Assembly: GCF_015356855.1 (NCBI RefSeq)
Contig: NZ_ARXR01000001.1
Location: 1-64,000, forward strand
Direction: 5' to 3'
Length of the DNA: 64,000 nucleotides
Source: Alloalcanivorax venustensis ISO4
GTDB taxonomy: Bacteria > Pseudomonadota > Gammaproteobacteria > Pseudomonadales > Alcanivoracaceae
Shown here: positions 1 to 8,172 of the stretch, piece after piece
How positions within the stretch are numbered: the stretch's first letter is position 1
Layout of the letters: the number at the start of each line of letters is the position of its first letter
Notes under the pieces: model-generated
Seen by the model: only the letters and a program-made list of their open reading frames with translations
Told to the model about the DNA's origin: nothing
Databases searched by the model: none
Made by a program: the position numbers and the translations under genes

Positions 1-65
1 CTGGACCCCGGGCACCGAGACCGAGCCGGCTACAGGGTCCCACAGCCCACACCGGCACCAGAATG

Positions 66-827
66 TTATTTTTTGCCGACCTTGGCGGCGAGGATCGCTT
101 TGGCTTCGTCGCCTTGCAGGAGCTCGGCGAACAGCGCCAGGTCGTGGTCGATCAGGTCGTGGAGGTCCATCTGCGCGGCCTGGCGCATCAGGCGCTTGCT
201 TTCGCGCATGGCGCGGGGCGGCTTGGCCGCCAGGGTGCGGGCGTAGGCTGCGGCGGTGTCCGCCAGTTCGGCGGGGCTGACCATTTTGGCGACCAGGCCG
301 GCCTGCAGGGCTTCCGGGGCCAGCAGCGGCTCGCCGGCGAGCAGCATGCGCGCGGCGCGCTGGTAGCCCAGCCAGGCCGGCAGCAGCTTGGCGGAGCCCG
401 CTTCCGGCACCGCGCCCAGGTCGACGAACGGGGTCAGGAACTTGGCGTCGTCGGCGGCCACCACCAGGTCGGCGTGCAGCAGCATGGTGGTGCCCACGCC
501 CACGGCATGGCCCTGGACGCCGATCACCAGCGGCTTTTCGAAGCGGCTCACGGCGCGGATAAAGGGCGCCGCGCCGCCTTCGGTGCCTTCGCCGGCGGCC
601 AGGAAGTCGGCCAGGTCGTTGCCGGCGCTGAAGGATTTGCCGGCCCCCAGGATCAGCACCGCGCGCACGTCATCGCTGTCGCCGGCGAAGGCCAGCAGGT
701 CGACCAGGTCGCGGTACATGGCGCCGGTCAGGGCGTTGAGTTTGTCCGGGCGGTTCAGGGTCAGGGTGAGCACCGCGCCGTCTTCGGCCGCCAGCACCTC
801 ACCGCTTTGCAAAGGGGGTAAATTCAC
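66..827 (-). CDS. Enoyl-CoA hydratase/isomerase (crotonase) family protein
   Basis: Crotonase-fold protein expected to hydrate or isomerise acyl-CoA substrates; the exact substrate cannot be read from the sequence. Visible family marks are the first oxyanion-hole stretch FSAGNDL, the second stretch HAVGVGTT, and PEAGS, where the catalytic Glu of hydratases lies. I start it at the GTG at 827 (253 aa) because GGGAGAAC lies about 6 bases upstream. A TTG at 857 would add ten residues without a comparable ribosome site. It is divergent from the ATP-grasp gene at 984. There is no beta-oxidation partner beside it, although a thiolase lies 11 kb away. Confidence 0.87.
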   Translation of the reverse strand: MNLPPLQSGEVLAAEDGAVLTLTLNRPDKLNALTGAMYRDLVDLLAFAGDSDDVRAVLILGAGKSFSAGNDLADFLAAGEGTEGGAAPFIRAVSRFEKPLVIGVQGHAVGVGTTMLLHADLVVAADDAKFLTPFVDLGAVPEAGSAKLLPAWLGYQRAARMLLAGEPLLAPEALQAGLVAKMVSPAELADTAAAYARTLAAKPPRAMRESKRLMRQAAQMDLHDLIDHDLALFAELLQGDEAKAILAAKVGKK

Positions 828-937
828 AGCGTTCTCCCGAGTGTCGTTGTGCGCCAAAGCCTAGCCGGTGCGGACCCCGCTGGCCATGACAAATCCGCTT
901 GCCGAGGGGCCCGTTTAGCCCTATAAATTCGCGGTTC

Positions 938-963
938 GCCCGCGCGACCGTGCGCGGGCTTTT
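938..963 (+). terminator. GC-rich hairpin with short T run in the leader of the ATP-grasp gene
   Basis: An 8-bp stem GCCCGCGC / GCGCGGGC with a 6-base loop is followed by TTTT. It sits between two divergent genes, 20 bases before the TTG start at 984, so it does not follow any gene. A TATAAA at 922-927 could be a -10 box, which would put the hairpin at the very 5' end of the transcript. An attenuator-like element is one reading; a chance hairpin is the alternative. Confidence 0.45.
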
Positions 964-983
964 AGCCTGAGGTCCGTCGGCCT

Positions 984-1784
984 TTGAAACTGATCACCTT
1001 TGACCCTTTCCGCACCCTGGGCCTGCCGGGCGTGCATTACATCAAACCGGAGCTGATGCACGACCAGCGCGCGCGGTTGCTCGACGCGGACTGGCTGCTG
1101 TTCCCGGCTTACTGGCAGCTGCACAGCCTGCACTATGTGCTGGGCCGGCCGATTTTTCCCAGCCTGGCCAGTTACCACCTGGGGCACGACAAGGTGGAAA
1201 TGACCCGGGCGCTGAAGCTGGCGTGCCCGGAACATCTGCCCGAGACCGATATCCTGCCGGCGGGGCCGCACGGCATCAGCCAGGTGCTGGATACCTGGCG
1301 CTTTCCGTTCGTGGCCAAGCAGATCCGCTCCAGCCAGGGCAGCGGCGTGTTTCTGATCGAGAGCCGCCAGCAGTTACTGGACTACGCCGCTCACAGCGAG
1401 GTGCTGTATATCCAGAAGCTGCTGCCGATCGTGCGCGATTTGCGCGTGGTGGTGGTGGGCCGTGACGTGATCGCCAGCTACTGGCGCGAGGGCACCAGCT
1501 TCCACAACAATCTGGCGCGCGGGGCGCGGGTGCGCACCGACCTGCCGGTGCCGGAGCCGGCCCTGGCGCTGGTCACCCGGCTTGCCCGCGAGCTGGGCAT
1601 CGACCACGCCGGGTTCGACGTGGCCTGGGTGGAGGGCCGCCCCTACGTGCTGGAATTCAACCGCCTGTTCGGCAACCGGGGCATGCCGGAGCTGCCCCAG
1701 TTGATCGGCGCGGCGATGCGCGGTTACTTGCTCGGCGAGGCGTCGCCGGACACCCCGGAACCGCCCATGACCTTTTCCGCCTGA
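984..1784 (+). CDS. ATP-grasp (RimK-like) domain protein
   Basis: 266-aa protein of the ATP-grasp superfamily, likely a carboxylate-amine ligase of unknown substrate. Family marks are FPFVAKQIRSSQGSGVFLI, a lysine plus Gly-rich nucleotide-binding loop in the middle third. Further on come IQKLLPIVRDLRVVVVG and the metal-binding end of the fold, DVAWVEGRPYVLEFNRLFG, with the Glu and Asn expected to bind Mg. The start is TTG with GAGG at 969-972 upstream. The N-terminal third has no motif I recognise. The 3' end overlaps the convergent ytjB-like gene by 61 bases. A RimK-type glutamate ligase is possible, but no target protein is nearby. Confidence 0.78.
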   Translation: MKLITFDPFRTLGLPGVHYIKPELMHDQRARLLDADWLLFPAYWQLHSLHYVLGRPIFPSLASYHLGHDKVEMTRALKLACPEHLPETDILPAGPHGISQVLDTWRFPFVAKQIRSSQGSGVFLIESRQQLLDYAAHSEVLYIQKLLPIVRDLRVVVVGRDVIASYWREGTSFHNNLARGARVRTDLPVPEPALALVTRLARELGIDHAGFDVAWVEGRPYVLEFNRLFGNRGMPELPQLIGAAMRGYLLGEASPDTPEPPMTFSA

Positions 1785-2914
1785 GTGCGCAGCAGGGTCT
1801 GATAGCGGTGCGCGAGCTGCTCCACCGGCTGCAGGCGAATCTGCCGGTCACCGGCTTGAACCAGCTGTGCCCGCTCGGTCTGGTAGAGGGCTTTGACGTC
1901 CAGTTCGGCGCGGGTCAGTTCCGCCTCGGGCACGTTCAGCCGGCCCGGCACCCCGGCCAGGCACAGGGCCCAGCTGTCCGCCTCGTTGAACTGGTTGCTG
2001 ACCAGGGCCTTGAACTCCAGCGCCGGCGACTGGCCGGCTTTGCGCCGCGGCGCCTGCAGGCGGGCCACGCGCAGGAACAGCAGGCCGGCGCATAGCGCCG
2101 AAAAGGCGGTGTGCGACAGCGGCTCGCCGGTGAAGCGGATGCGCGCCCGGTCGCCGATGGCGGTGATCACTTCGCCGCCGTACAGCGCCGCCACTTCGCG
2201 CAGCAGGTGGTGGTAATCCGCCAGCAACGCTTCCAGCGCCGAGCGGGTGTAGCGCTGCTGGAAATGATCGAAGTTGACCACGCTCAAACGCAACTCCACG
2301 GACACGCCATCCGGCGCCGGCGCATCGCCGTCCACCGGGGCGACCGGCGGCGTTTCGGACGCCGTGTCCTGATCCGTGGCGGGCGCGGCCGTCGCCGGCG
2401 GCGCGGCGGGCCGCCACAGCCGGCGGCGGATCACCTCGGCCGCGGCGCGCAGGGCCAGCAGGCCCAGCACCACCAGCACATAGCCGGTTTCCAGGCGCTG
2501 ACGCGGCGCGGTGTCGTGGGCGGCGGCCAGCACCACCGAGCCGGCCAGCTCGCCGTCCGGCAGGGCCACCGGCACCTCCACTTTCACCGGCAGGCTGTCG
2601 TCGCTCTTGCCGGTGACCGGCTCACGGGCCACGTCCAGAAACTGCACGCCGCCGACCGGCTCCAGGGCGCGGGTTTCGCGGGCGATCACGTTCAGCCCGA
2701 TCAGGTCGTCACCGGCCAGGGACTCGGCGGAGCGCAGCGCGGTCTGTTGCGCCAGGGCCTTCAATTGCACCCGCTGCTCCGCCTGCAGGCGGGCGGAGAA
2801 GTGCTCCAGAAAATAGACCCCCACCACCAGCGCCACCAGCAGCATCAGCGCCAGTTCCAGCAGCAGTTGTTTTTCCCGTTGCAGCCAGGGCCGCCATTTT
2901 TCCCACACCGACAT
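1724..2914 (-). CDS. ytjB: AhpA/YtjB (Smp) family membrane protein
   Basis: 396-aa membrane protein divergent from serB, the same position as smp/ytjB in E. coli, which is the main reason for the name. It has a charged N-terminus and a first membrane segment (about residues 14-33). A periplasmic stretch follows to about residue 145, then a second membrane segment. Next comes a Pro/Ala/Asp-rich linker and a cytoplasmic domain containing SVVNFDHFQQRY and GGEVITAIGDRARIRF, which resembles a nucleotide-cyclase-like fold. The ATG at 2914 has AAGGAAGG upstream; a longer reading frame to 3010 lacks an RBS. The 3' end overlaps the ATP-grasp gene. The function of the family is not established. Confidence 0.75.
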   Translation of the reverse strand: MSVWEKWRPWLQREKQLLLELALMLLVALVVGVYFLEHFSARLQAEQRVQLKALAQQTALRSAESLAGDDLIGLNVIARETRALEPVGGVQFLDVAREPVTGKSDDSLPVKVEVPVALPDGELAGSVVLAAAHDTAPRQRLETGYVLVVLGLLALRAAAEVIRRRLWRPAAPPATAAPATDQDTASETPPVAPVDGDAPAPDGVSVELRLSVVNFDHFQQRYTRSALEALLADYHHLLREVAALYGGEVITAIGDRARIRFTGEPLSHTAFSALCAGLLFLRVARLQAPRRKAGQSPALEFKALVSNQFNEADSWALCLAGVPGRLNVPEAELTRAELDVKALYQTERAQLVQAGDRQIRLQPVEQLAHRYQTLLRTQAEKVMGGSGVSGDASPSK

Positions 2915-3073
2915 GCAGTGCCTTCCTTGCCTGTGAACGCGACGGCCGGGAGTATAACCCGTGGTGGCGGCGCTACGCTTGGCTCTGGCGCACGCACGCC
3001 AACCCGGCACGGTTTTCTGGTAATCTTAGCGGCTGTTCCGCAACGTACCGACCAGCCCGAGGAATCCCCCAGC

Positions 3074-4303
3074 GTGCGCGAGATTATTCTCATCCAGGTG
3101 TCCGGCAACGACCGGCCCGGCCTCACCGCGGCCTTTACCCGCATTCTGGCCCGCTACCACCTGAATATTCTGGATATCGGCCAGGCGGTGATCCACGACA
3201 CCCTGTCGCTGGGCATCCTGGTGGAAGTGCCGCCGGCGGCGGAGGCGTCCTCGATGCTCAAGGACCTGCTGTTCGAGGCGCACAAGCGCAATATCTCGGT
3301 GCGCTTCCGGCCCATCGACGAGGACCGCTACGAGCAGTGGGTGTCCGGTCAGGGCAAGGACCGCCACATCATTACCCTGCTGGCGCGCAAGATCACCGCC
3401 GAGCAGCTCGGCGACGTGACCACCGTGGTGGCGGATAACGACCTCAACATCGACAGCATCGCGCGGCTTTCCGGCCGGGTGCACCTGGAAGGCGAGGACA
3501 GCGACCCGGACGGCCGCGCCTGCGTGGAAATCTCGGTACGCGGCGAACCCCGTGATCCGGGCGCCATGCGCGCCGCCTTCCTGGCGATCGCCAACGAACG
3601 CAACCTGGACATCGCCTTCCAGCGCGACAGCGCTTTCCGGCGCAACCGCCGCCTGGTGGTGTTCGATATGGATTCCACGCTGATCCGCTCGGAGGTGATC
3701 GACGAGCTGGCCGCCGAGGCCGGCGTCGGCGAGCAGGTGGCGGCGATCACCGACCGGGCGATGCTCGGCGAGCTGGATTTCAACGAAAGCTTCCGCGCCC
3801 GGGTGGCGCTGCTTAAAGGGCTGGACGAAAGCGCCCTGGAACGGGTGCGCGAGCGCATTCAGCTCACCGAAGGCGCCGACCGGCTGATCCCCACCCTGAA
3901 AGCGCTGGGCTACCGCACCGCGATTCTGTCCGGCGGCTTCACCTGGTTCGGTGACTGGCTGCAGAAACTGCTGGGCATCGACTACGTCTACGCCAACACC
4001 CTGGAGATCGTCGACGGCAAGGTCACCGGCGAGGTGGCGGAGCCGATCGTCAACGGCGAGCGCAAGGCGGAGCTGTTGCGGGAGATCGCCGCCCGCGAAG
4101 GCATCAACCTGGAGCAGGTGATCGCCGTGGGCGACGGCGCCAACGACCTGCCCATGCTGGGCGCCGCCGGCCTCGGCATCGCCTTCCGCGCCAAACCGCT
4201 GGTGAAGGAAAACGCCGCCCACTCGATTTCCACCCTGGGGCTGGACGGCATTCTTTATCTGATTGGCGTCCGCGACAAAGACCAACAGGAACTACTGAAA
4301 TAG
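3074..4303 (+). CDS. serB: Phosphoserine phosphatase SerB
   Basis: Last step of serine synthesis: phosphoserine to serine plus phosphate. The 409-aa protein has the long architecture of pseudomonads. Two ACT-like domains come first (about residues 1-90 and 97-180, starting IILIQVSGNDRPGLTAAF), followed by a HAD phosphatase domain. The nucleophile motif DMDST is at residues 198-202, and GDGANDLPML carries the Mg-binding aspartates. The GTG start at 3074 is set by GAGGAA nine bases upstream; the frame is open much further upstream but only as a shadow of the divergent gene. The TAG stop forms the first three bases of a heptamer repeat array. Confidence 0.96.
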   Translation: MREIILIQVSGNDRPGLTAAFTRILARYHLNILDIGQAVIHDTLSLGILVEVPPAAEASSMLKDLLFEAHKRNISVRFRPIDEDRYEQWVSGQGKDRHIITLLARKITAEQLGDVTTVVADNDLNIDSIARLSGRVHLEGEDSDPDGRACVEISVRGEPRDPGAMRAAFLAIANERNLDIAFQRDSAFRRNRRLVVFDMDSTLIRSEVIDELAAEAGVGEQVAAITDRAMLGELDFNESFRARVALLKGLDESALERVRERIQLTEGADRLIPTLKALGYRTAILSGGFTWFGDWLQKLLGIDYVYANTLEIVDGKVTGEVAEPIVNGERKAELLREIAAREGINLEQVIAVGDGANDLPMLGAAGLGIAFRAKPLVKENAAHSISTLGLDGILYLIGVRDKDQQELLK

Positions 4304-4394
4304 TTAATAATTAACAGTTAACAGTGAATAGTTAAAAAAGCGCGGGCCACTGGCTTTGTTTCGCTATTAACTATTAACTGTTCACTGTTAACTG
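4301..4394. repeat. Inverted heptamer repeat array between serB and fimX
   Basis: Five heptamers of the form YARTKAA fill 4301-4335 (TAGTTAA, TAATTAA, CAGTTAA, CAGTGAA, TAGTTAA). Four of the complementary form fill 4367-4394 (TTAACTA, TTAACTG, TTCACTG, TTAACTG). The arms can pair: 4315-4335 with 4374-4394 matches at 20 of 21 positions around a loop of about 38 bases. The array lies exactly between the two convergent stop codons and is far AT-richer than its surroundings. It could serve as a bidirectional terminator; that is inference. Confidence 0.85.
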
Positions 4395-4399
4395 CTCTC

Positions 4400-6478
4400 T
4401 CATCCTTCCGTGGTTTCCGCCGTCTCGAGGCGGTCCATCGGCGCCTGCAGATAATAGCCCTGCAGGTAGTCGACGCCGCCGAGGCTCCACAGGGTTTGCA
4501 TCTGGGCGGCGGATTCGACGAAGCCGACCAGGGTGCGGCGGCCGCTGTCGCGGGCTTGCTGAATGATTTCCGCGAACCGTTCCCGGCTTTCCGCTTTGCT
4601 CAGTTCCTGGGTGAAGGAGCCTTCGAATTTCACCATGGTGGCGGGAATGTGCTCGAACAGTTTGAACGGGTCCAGGCCGCCGCCGAAACGGCTGATCGAC
4701 AGGCCGCAGCCCTGTTTGCGCACCGCGTCGGCGAACGCCGCCGCCTGCTTGAGGTAATTGACCGCATCGCCTTCGCTGAACTGGAAGATCACCTGCTCGC
4801 CGGACAACTTGGCGGCGCGCATCGCCTTGGTGAGCCATTCCGCCAGGCCCGGCTCGCCCAGGGAGTAACCGCTGAGATTCACCAGCAAGGTGATTTTCTG
4901 TTCGTGGGCGGCCGCCGCGCGCATGGCGTTGAGCACCACCCAGCGGTCCACCTTGCCGGCCAGGCCCTGCTCGGCGGCGGTGGGCATGAAGTCGGCGGCG
5001 GCCAGGTCGTCGCCCTGCTTCTGCGGCATGTGCACGAACACTTCGAAGACATGCTCGTTTTCGTCTTCCAGGCTCATCAGCGGCTGGTATTTGAGGCGGA
5101 AGCTGCCTTTCTCCAGCGCCTGGCGGATGCTCAGCGCGATCGCTTCGGAGGAGCCGGCGGCCACATCGTCCATGGGGTCATGGATCTTGATGGCATTGCC
5201 CTGCTCGTTGTTTTCGCGCTGCGCCTGGTTACAGCATTTCAGCGCCTTGGTGAGAATGTCCTGGCTGCTGCGCGCGTCCTCGCGGGCGAACGCCAGCCCC
5301 AGGCTGGCGGTGACGTGGGCGGTGCGGCTGGCCACTTCCGGCATCAGGGTCTCGATGCCGGCGCGCAACTCTTCCGCCAGTTGCCCGGCTTCGTCCAGGT
5401 CGTTGACCGGCTTGAGCAGGGCGAAATCCTCGCCGTCCACCCGCGCCAGCTTGCCGCCGGCGCTGTGCTCGCGCAGCCAGTCCGCCACCGCCCGCAGCAC
5501 ATCGTCGGCGCCTTCCATGCCCAGGCTGGACTGGTGCTGTTCAAAGCCGTCCAGGCGCAGATACAGCACCGCCGCCAGTTGCCCCTGGCGGGCCGCTTCG
5601 GCCACCGCCTGATCCAGCTGTTCCATGAACCAGGTGCGGCTGTAGAGGCCGGTGACCTGATCGGTCTGGCTGATCTCGTGCAGGCGCTCCTGCAGGGCGT
5701 TCTCGTCCAGGCTGGCGGCGCGGATCACGATCTGGGTGCAGGCCTCGCCGTCGTAGGTGCTGGGCGAGAACACGAAGGTGGCGTCGAATTCGCTGTCGTC
5801 GGTATGCACACCACGGCATTCCAGCTCGTTGGTCTGGCTGGCGTTCTCGGCGCGGCTGCGCAGCAGCTTCTTGAGGCGGTCGTGGTCACTGGCGGAGACC
5901 ATGTCCATGATCGGCACGCCGGCCAGTTCCTCGGCGCTGTCGTAACCGAACATGCGGGCGTAGTTGTCATTGGCATGGATGTGCATGCCGTCGAGCACAT
6001 AGGCGATGGCGTCGCGGCTCTGATCCATCAACTGGCTGAGCCGCTTTTCCGCTTCGTGGCGGGTGATCTCGGAGTGTTGCAGCTCCTTGCGCAGGCGCAG
6101 GAATTCCATCAGCCGGTCGACGCATTGCATCAGCATTTCGCGGTCGTCCTTGGGCGCCACCGCGCGGGCGCCGGCCTTGTAGGCGTTACGCACGATCTCG
6201 GCATTGTAGTCGTCGCTGAGCAGAATCACCGGCAGTGCCTTGCCGAGCCGGTTCAGGTGCGCCATGGCGCTTTCGAAGGAGCCGTCACCGAAGGTGGGCC
6301 GGCACAGCATCAGTTCCCAGGCGCCGCCCTTCAGTGCCCTCACCAGATCGTCCTCGCCCAGGGCCAGCTGCGCGCGGGTGGCGCGGCCGGCGTTACGGAG
6401 GGTGTTCATAAGCTGTTCAGCTTCGTCCTGGGAATCGTGCGCGATCAGCAAGCGGAGGGTATCGAGGGCGTAATTCAT
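4400..6478 (-). CDS. fimX: FimX-like c-di-GMP receptor for type IV pili (REC-PAS-GGDEF-EAL, degenerate)
   Basis: 692 aa, practically the length of Pseudomonas FimX, and beside serB as in P. aeruginosa. Domains in order: receiver-like (about 1-130) without an obvious phospho-acceptor Asp; PAS (about 145-255); GGDEF (about 265-430); EAL (about 445-685). Both enzymatic signatures are broken. VDGEDF (347-352) replaces GGDEF. EVF (479-481) replaces EAL, and SRFGGG (595-600) replaces the usual DDFG loop. This matches FimX, which binds c-di-GMP in its inactive EAL domain and controls pilus assembly. It should be a receptor, not a cyclase or phosphodiesterase. It lies downstream of the FimW-like gene on the same strand. 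Confidence 0.9.
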   Translation of the reverse strand: MNYALDTLRLLIAHDSQDEAEQLMNTLRNAGRATRAQLALGEDDLVRALKGGAWELMLCRPTFGDGSFESAMAHLNRLGKALPVILLSDDYNAEIVRNAYKAGARAVAPKDDREMLMQCVDRLMEFLRLRKELQHSEITRHEAEKRLSQLMDQSRDAIAYVLDGMHIHANDNYARMFGYDSAEELAGVPIMDMVSASDHDRLKKLLRSRAENASQTNELECRGVHTDDSEFDATFVFSPSTYDGEACTQIVIRAASLDENALQERLHEISQTDQVTGLYSRTWFMEQLDQAVAEAARQGQLAAVLYLRLDGFEQHQSSLGMEGADDVLRAVADWLREHSAGGKLARVDGEDFALLKPVNDLDEAGQLAEELRAGIETLMPEVASRTAHVTASLGLAFAREDARSSQDILTKALKCCNQAQRENNEQGNAIKIHDPMDDVAAGSSEAIALSIRQALEKGSFRLKYQPLMSLEDENEHVFEVFVHMPQKQGDDLAAADFMPTAAEQGLAGKVDRWVVLNAMRAAAAHEQKITLLVNLSGYSLGEPGLAEWLTKAMRAAKLSGEQVIFQFSEGDAVNYLKQAAAFADAVRKQGCGLSISRFGGGLDPFKLFEHIPATMVKFEGSFTQELSKAESRERFAEIIQQARDSGRRTLVGFVESAAQMQTLWSLGGVDYLQGYYLQAPMDRLETAETTEG

Positions 6479-6587
6479 CGGCGCCAGTGCTCATCCGTTA
6501 TTCGTAGAGCATCTATTGTGCCTGACGGGACTGCGTTCGCCAAAGACCTTACCGCCGCGCGGGATTGTCCTTGCGGAGCGCCGGCGC

Positions 6588-8066
6588 TCAGACCGCCGGA
6601 CGCAGGGTGTACTGGGCGATATCCGGGGAGCCGGCCAGGCGCACGCCGAGCCGGGTGTCCCGGGGCGGGCCGTCCCACAGGGTCAGGCGGGTACCGCTGC
6701 GGTAGCCGGTGGTGGGCACCACCAGGGTCTCCGGATCGTCACCTTCCGGGGACGGCACCAGCAACGCCGGCGCCGGCCAGGCATTGGGGTCGCCGGCGCT
6801 GACACGCACCGGCCGCAGGGTCTCGGGCAACAACGCCACGCCCAGGCGTACCGCGTCGCCGAGCCAGGCCACCCAGCGTATTTCTCCGACCCGCCATTGC
6901 GGCTGCTCCATCGGCGACAGCGCCAGCAGGCCGCCGGCGCGCAGGGTGTTGGGGGTGCCGCCACGCCACTCCAGACAGTAACCGCCGTCGCCGTGATCCA
7001 CCCGCCGCACCCGGTGCAGGGGCTCATCGCCCTCGCCCTGGTCCAGGCGCCGGTGCACCGCGTCCAGCCCCAGACAGAGCAGCATTTCACCGTCCACCGG
7101 GCGGCGCGGCCCGCGCCGCTCGCGCGGGCCCAGCCAGGCCCAGCGCAAATGGTGGGAGAGGATGTCCGACAACGGCCGGCTGCGGTGGCCGGGGCCGCCT
7201 TCGGCCAGCGCGGCGGCCAGCGGCCGGGTGTCGAAGTAACGCAGCGCCTGGCCGTCGCCCGCCGTGGCGGACAGGGCCTGGGGGCCGGCGTCGCTTTGCA
7301 GATCCACATGGAAGGGGGCGTCGGCAGCGTCCGCCAGCAACGGCATCCAGCGGGCCCAGTGGGCGGCGGCCCGGTACAGTGCCATCAACGCCGGCTGGCG
7401 AAGCTGATTGGGCTGGGCGCTGGCGGTGAGCAGCAAACGGCCATAAGCGATCAACACCGCGCCTTCCTCGCCGGGCAACTCCGGGTCCGACACGGTGAGC
7501 GCCTCCAGGGCGTGGCGCTCGGCTTCGGCATAGAGGTTGTGCAGGACCTGCCAGGTGCCCGCCGGCGGCTCCTTGTAGAGCAGCATGTGCAGAAACAGAT
7601 CCTGGGCGCGGGCGTCCATGGCGCGCTGCAGGGCGGTGGCGGCGGCTTGACGTTCGGGCCGGTTGAGCTTGCCGCGCAACAGCGGCGCGGCCACGCTCTG
7701 GTAGCCGATGGCCAGCCCCTGGAACAAGCGGTGCGATAACGCGGCGGCCTGCAGCGCACGCTCCGGCGGCATCAAGGGCAGATTCAGGTAGCGGCTTTCC
7801 AGGGTGTAGGCCAGTTGCCGGAGGCGGGGCCGGATCTCCTCCAGCAGGGCCAGCCGGCGGCGGCCGTCAACGCGCAAACGGGGCAGTTCGTCCAGCAACG
7901 TCAGTAACGGCGGCGCTCCGCGGTGCGGGTCGCCGATCGGCAGCGCATCCAGCCAGGCGCGCAGCCGGCGCGGCCGGGCACTGGCCAGCGACAGTTTGTC
8001 CAATTCCGGTTCCGGAACCCCCAGACGCACTTCCCACGCCGACTCCGTTTGGCGGGCCTCTTCCAT
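6588..8066 (-). CDS. FimW-like protein, putative PilZ-type c-di-GMP receptor
   Basis: 492-aa soluble protein with no signal peptide. The position next to fimX is that of P. aeruginosa PA4958 (FimW), a c-di-GMP receptor acting with type IV pili. The N-terminal 300 residues look helical and Leu/Ala/Arg-rich. The C-terminal part has a PilZ-like beta-rich stretch around RRVDHGDGGYCLEW, with Arg residues before it and a D-x-x-x-G-G-x-x-L arrangement, then WLGDAVRLGVALL. The PilZ signature is imperfect (DHGDGG where D/N-x-S-x-x-G is usual), so the assignment leans on synteny. The start has GAGGAA seven bases upstream. A perfect CRP-type palindrome lies 60-77 bases before the start codon. Confidence 0.62.
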   Translation of the reverse strand: MEEARQTESAWEVRLGVPEPELDKLSLASARPRRLRAWLDALPIGDPHRGAPPLLTLLDELPRLRVDGRRRLALLEEIRPRLRQLAYTLESRYLNLPLMPPERALQAAALSHRLFQGLAIGYQSVAAPLLRGKLNRPERQAAATALQRAMDARAQDLFLHMLLYKEPPAGTWQVLHNLYAEAERHALEALTVSDPELPGEEGAVLIAYGRLLLTASAQPNQLRQPALMALYRAAAHWARWMPLLADAADAPFHVDLQSDAGPQALSATAGDGQALRYFDTRPLAAALAEGGPGHRSRPLSDILSHHLRWAWLGPRERRGPRRPVDGEMLLCLGLDAVHRRLDQGEGDEPLHRVRRVDHGDGGYCLEWRGGTPNTLRAGGLLALSPMEQPQWRVGEIRWVAWLGDAVRLGVALLPETLRPVRVSAGDPNAWPAPALLVPSPEGDDPETLVVPTTGYRSGTRLTLWDGPPRDTRLGVRLAGSPDIAQYTLRPAV

Positions 8067-8125
8067 GGCTTGTTCCTCACAGGCTTGGCCTCCGCCGCCC
8101 GGCGAAGGCTATATTCAAATTATTG

Positions 8126-8143
8126 TTGTGATGATCATCACAA
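8126..8143. promoter_or_regulatory. Perfect CRP/Vfr-type palindrome upstream of the FimW-like gene
   Basis: TTGTGATGATCATCACAA is an exact 18-bp palindrome containing the TGTGA-N6-TCACA consensus of CRP and Vfr. It sits in the only AT-rich patch between the epmB stop and the FimW-like start. AT-rich stretches that could act as -10 boxes lie on both sides (8110-8116 and 8144-8150), so sequence alone cannot say whether it activates or represses. Vfr controls pilus genes in Pseudomonas, and cpdA, a cAMP phosphodiesterase gene, is in this window. Confidence 0.68.
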
Positions 8144-8172
8144 ATATAACTTGAACACCCGGTAATTGTACA

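Noticed and set aside
2111-3073. 320-codon N-terminal extension of serB
   Set aside because: It runs antisense to ytjB, and the GTG at 3074 has a good RBS and gives the normal SerB start.
4496-6802. 768-codon plus-strand open frame opposite fimX
   Set aside because: Shadow frame; fimX on the other strand has clear domains and neighbours.
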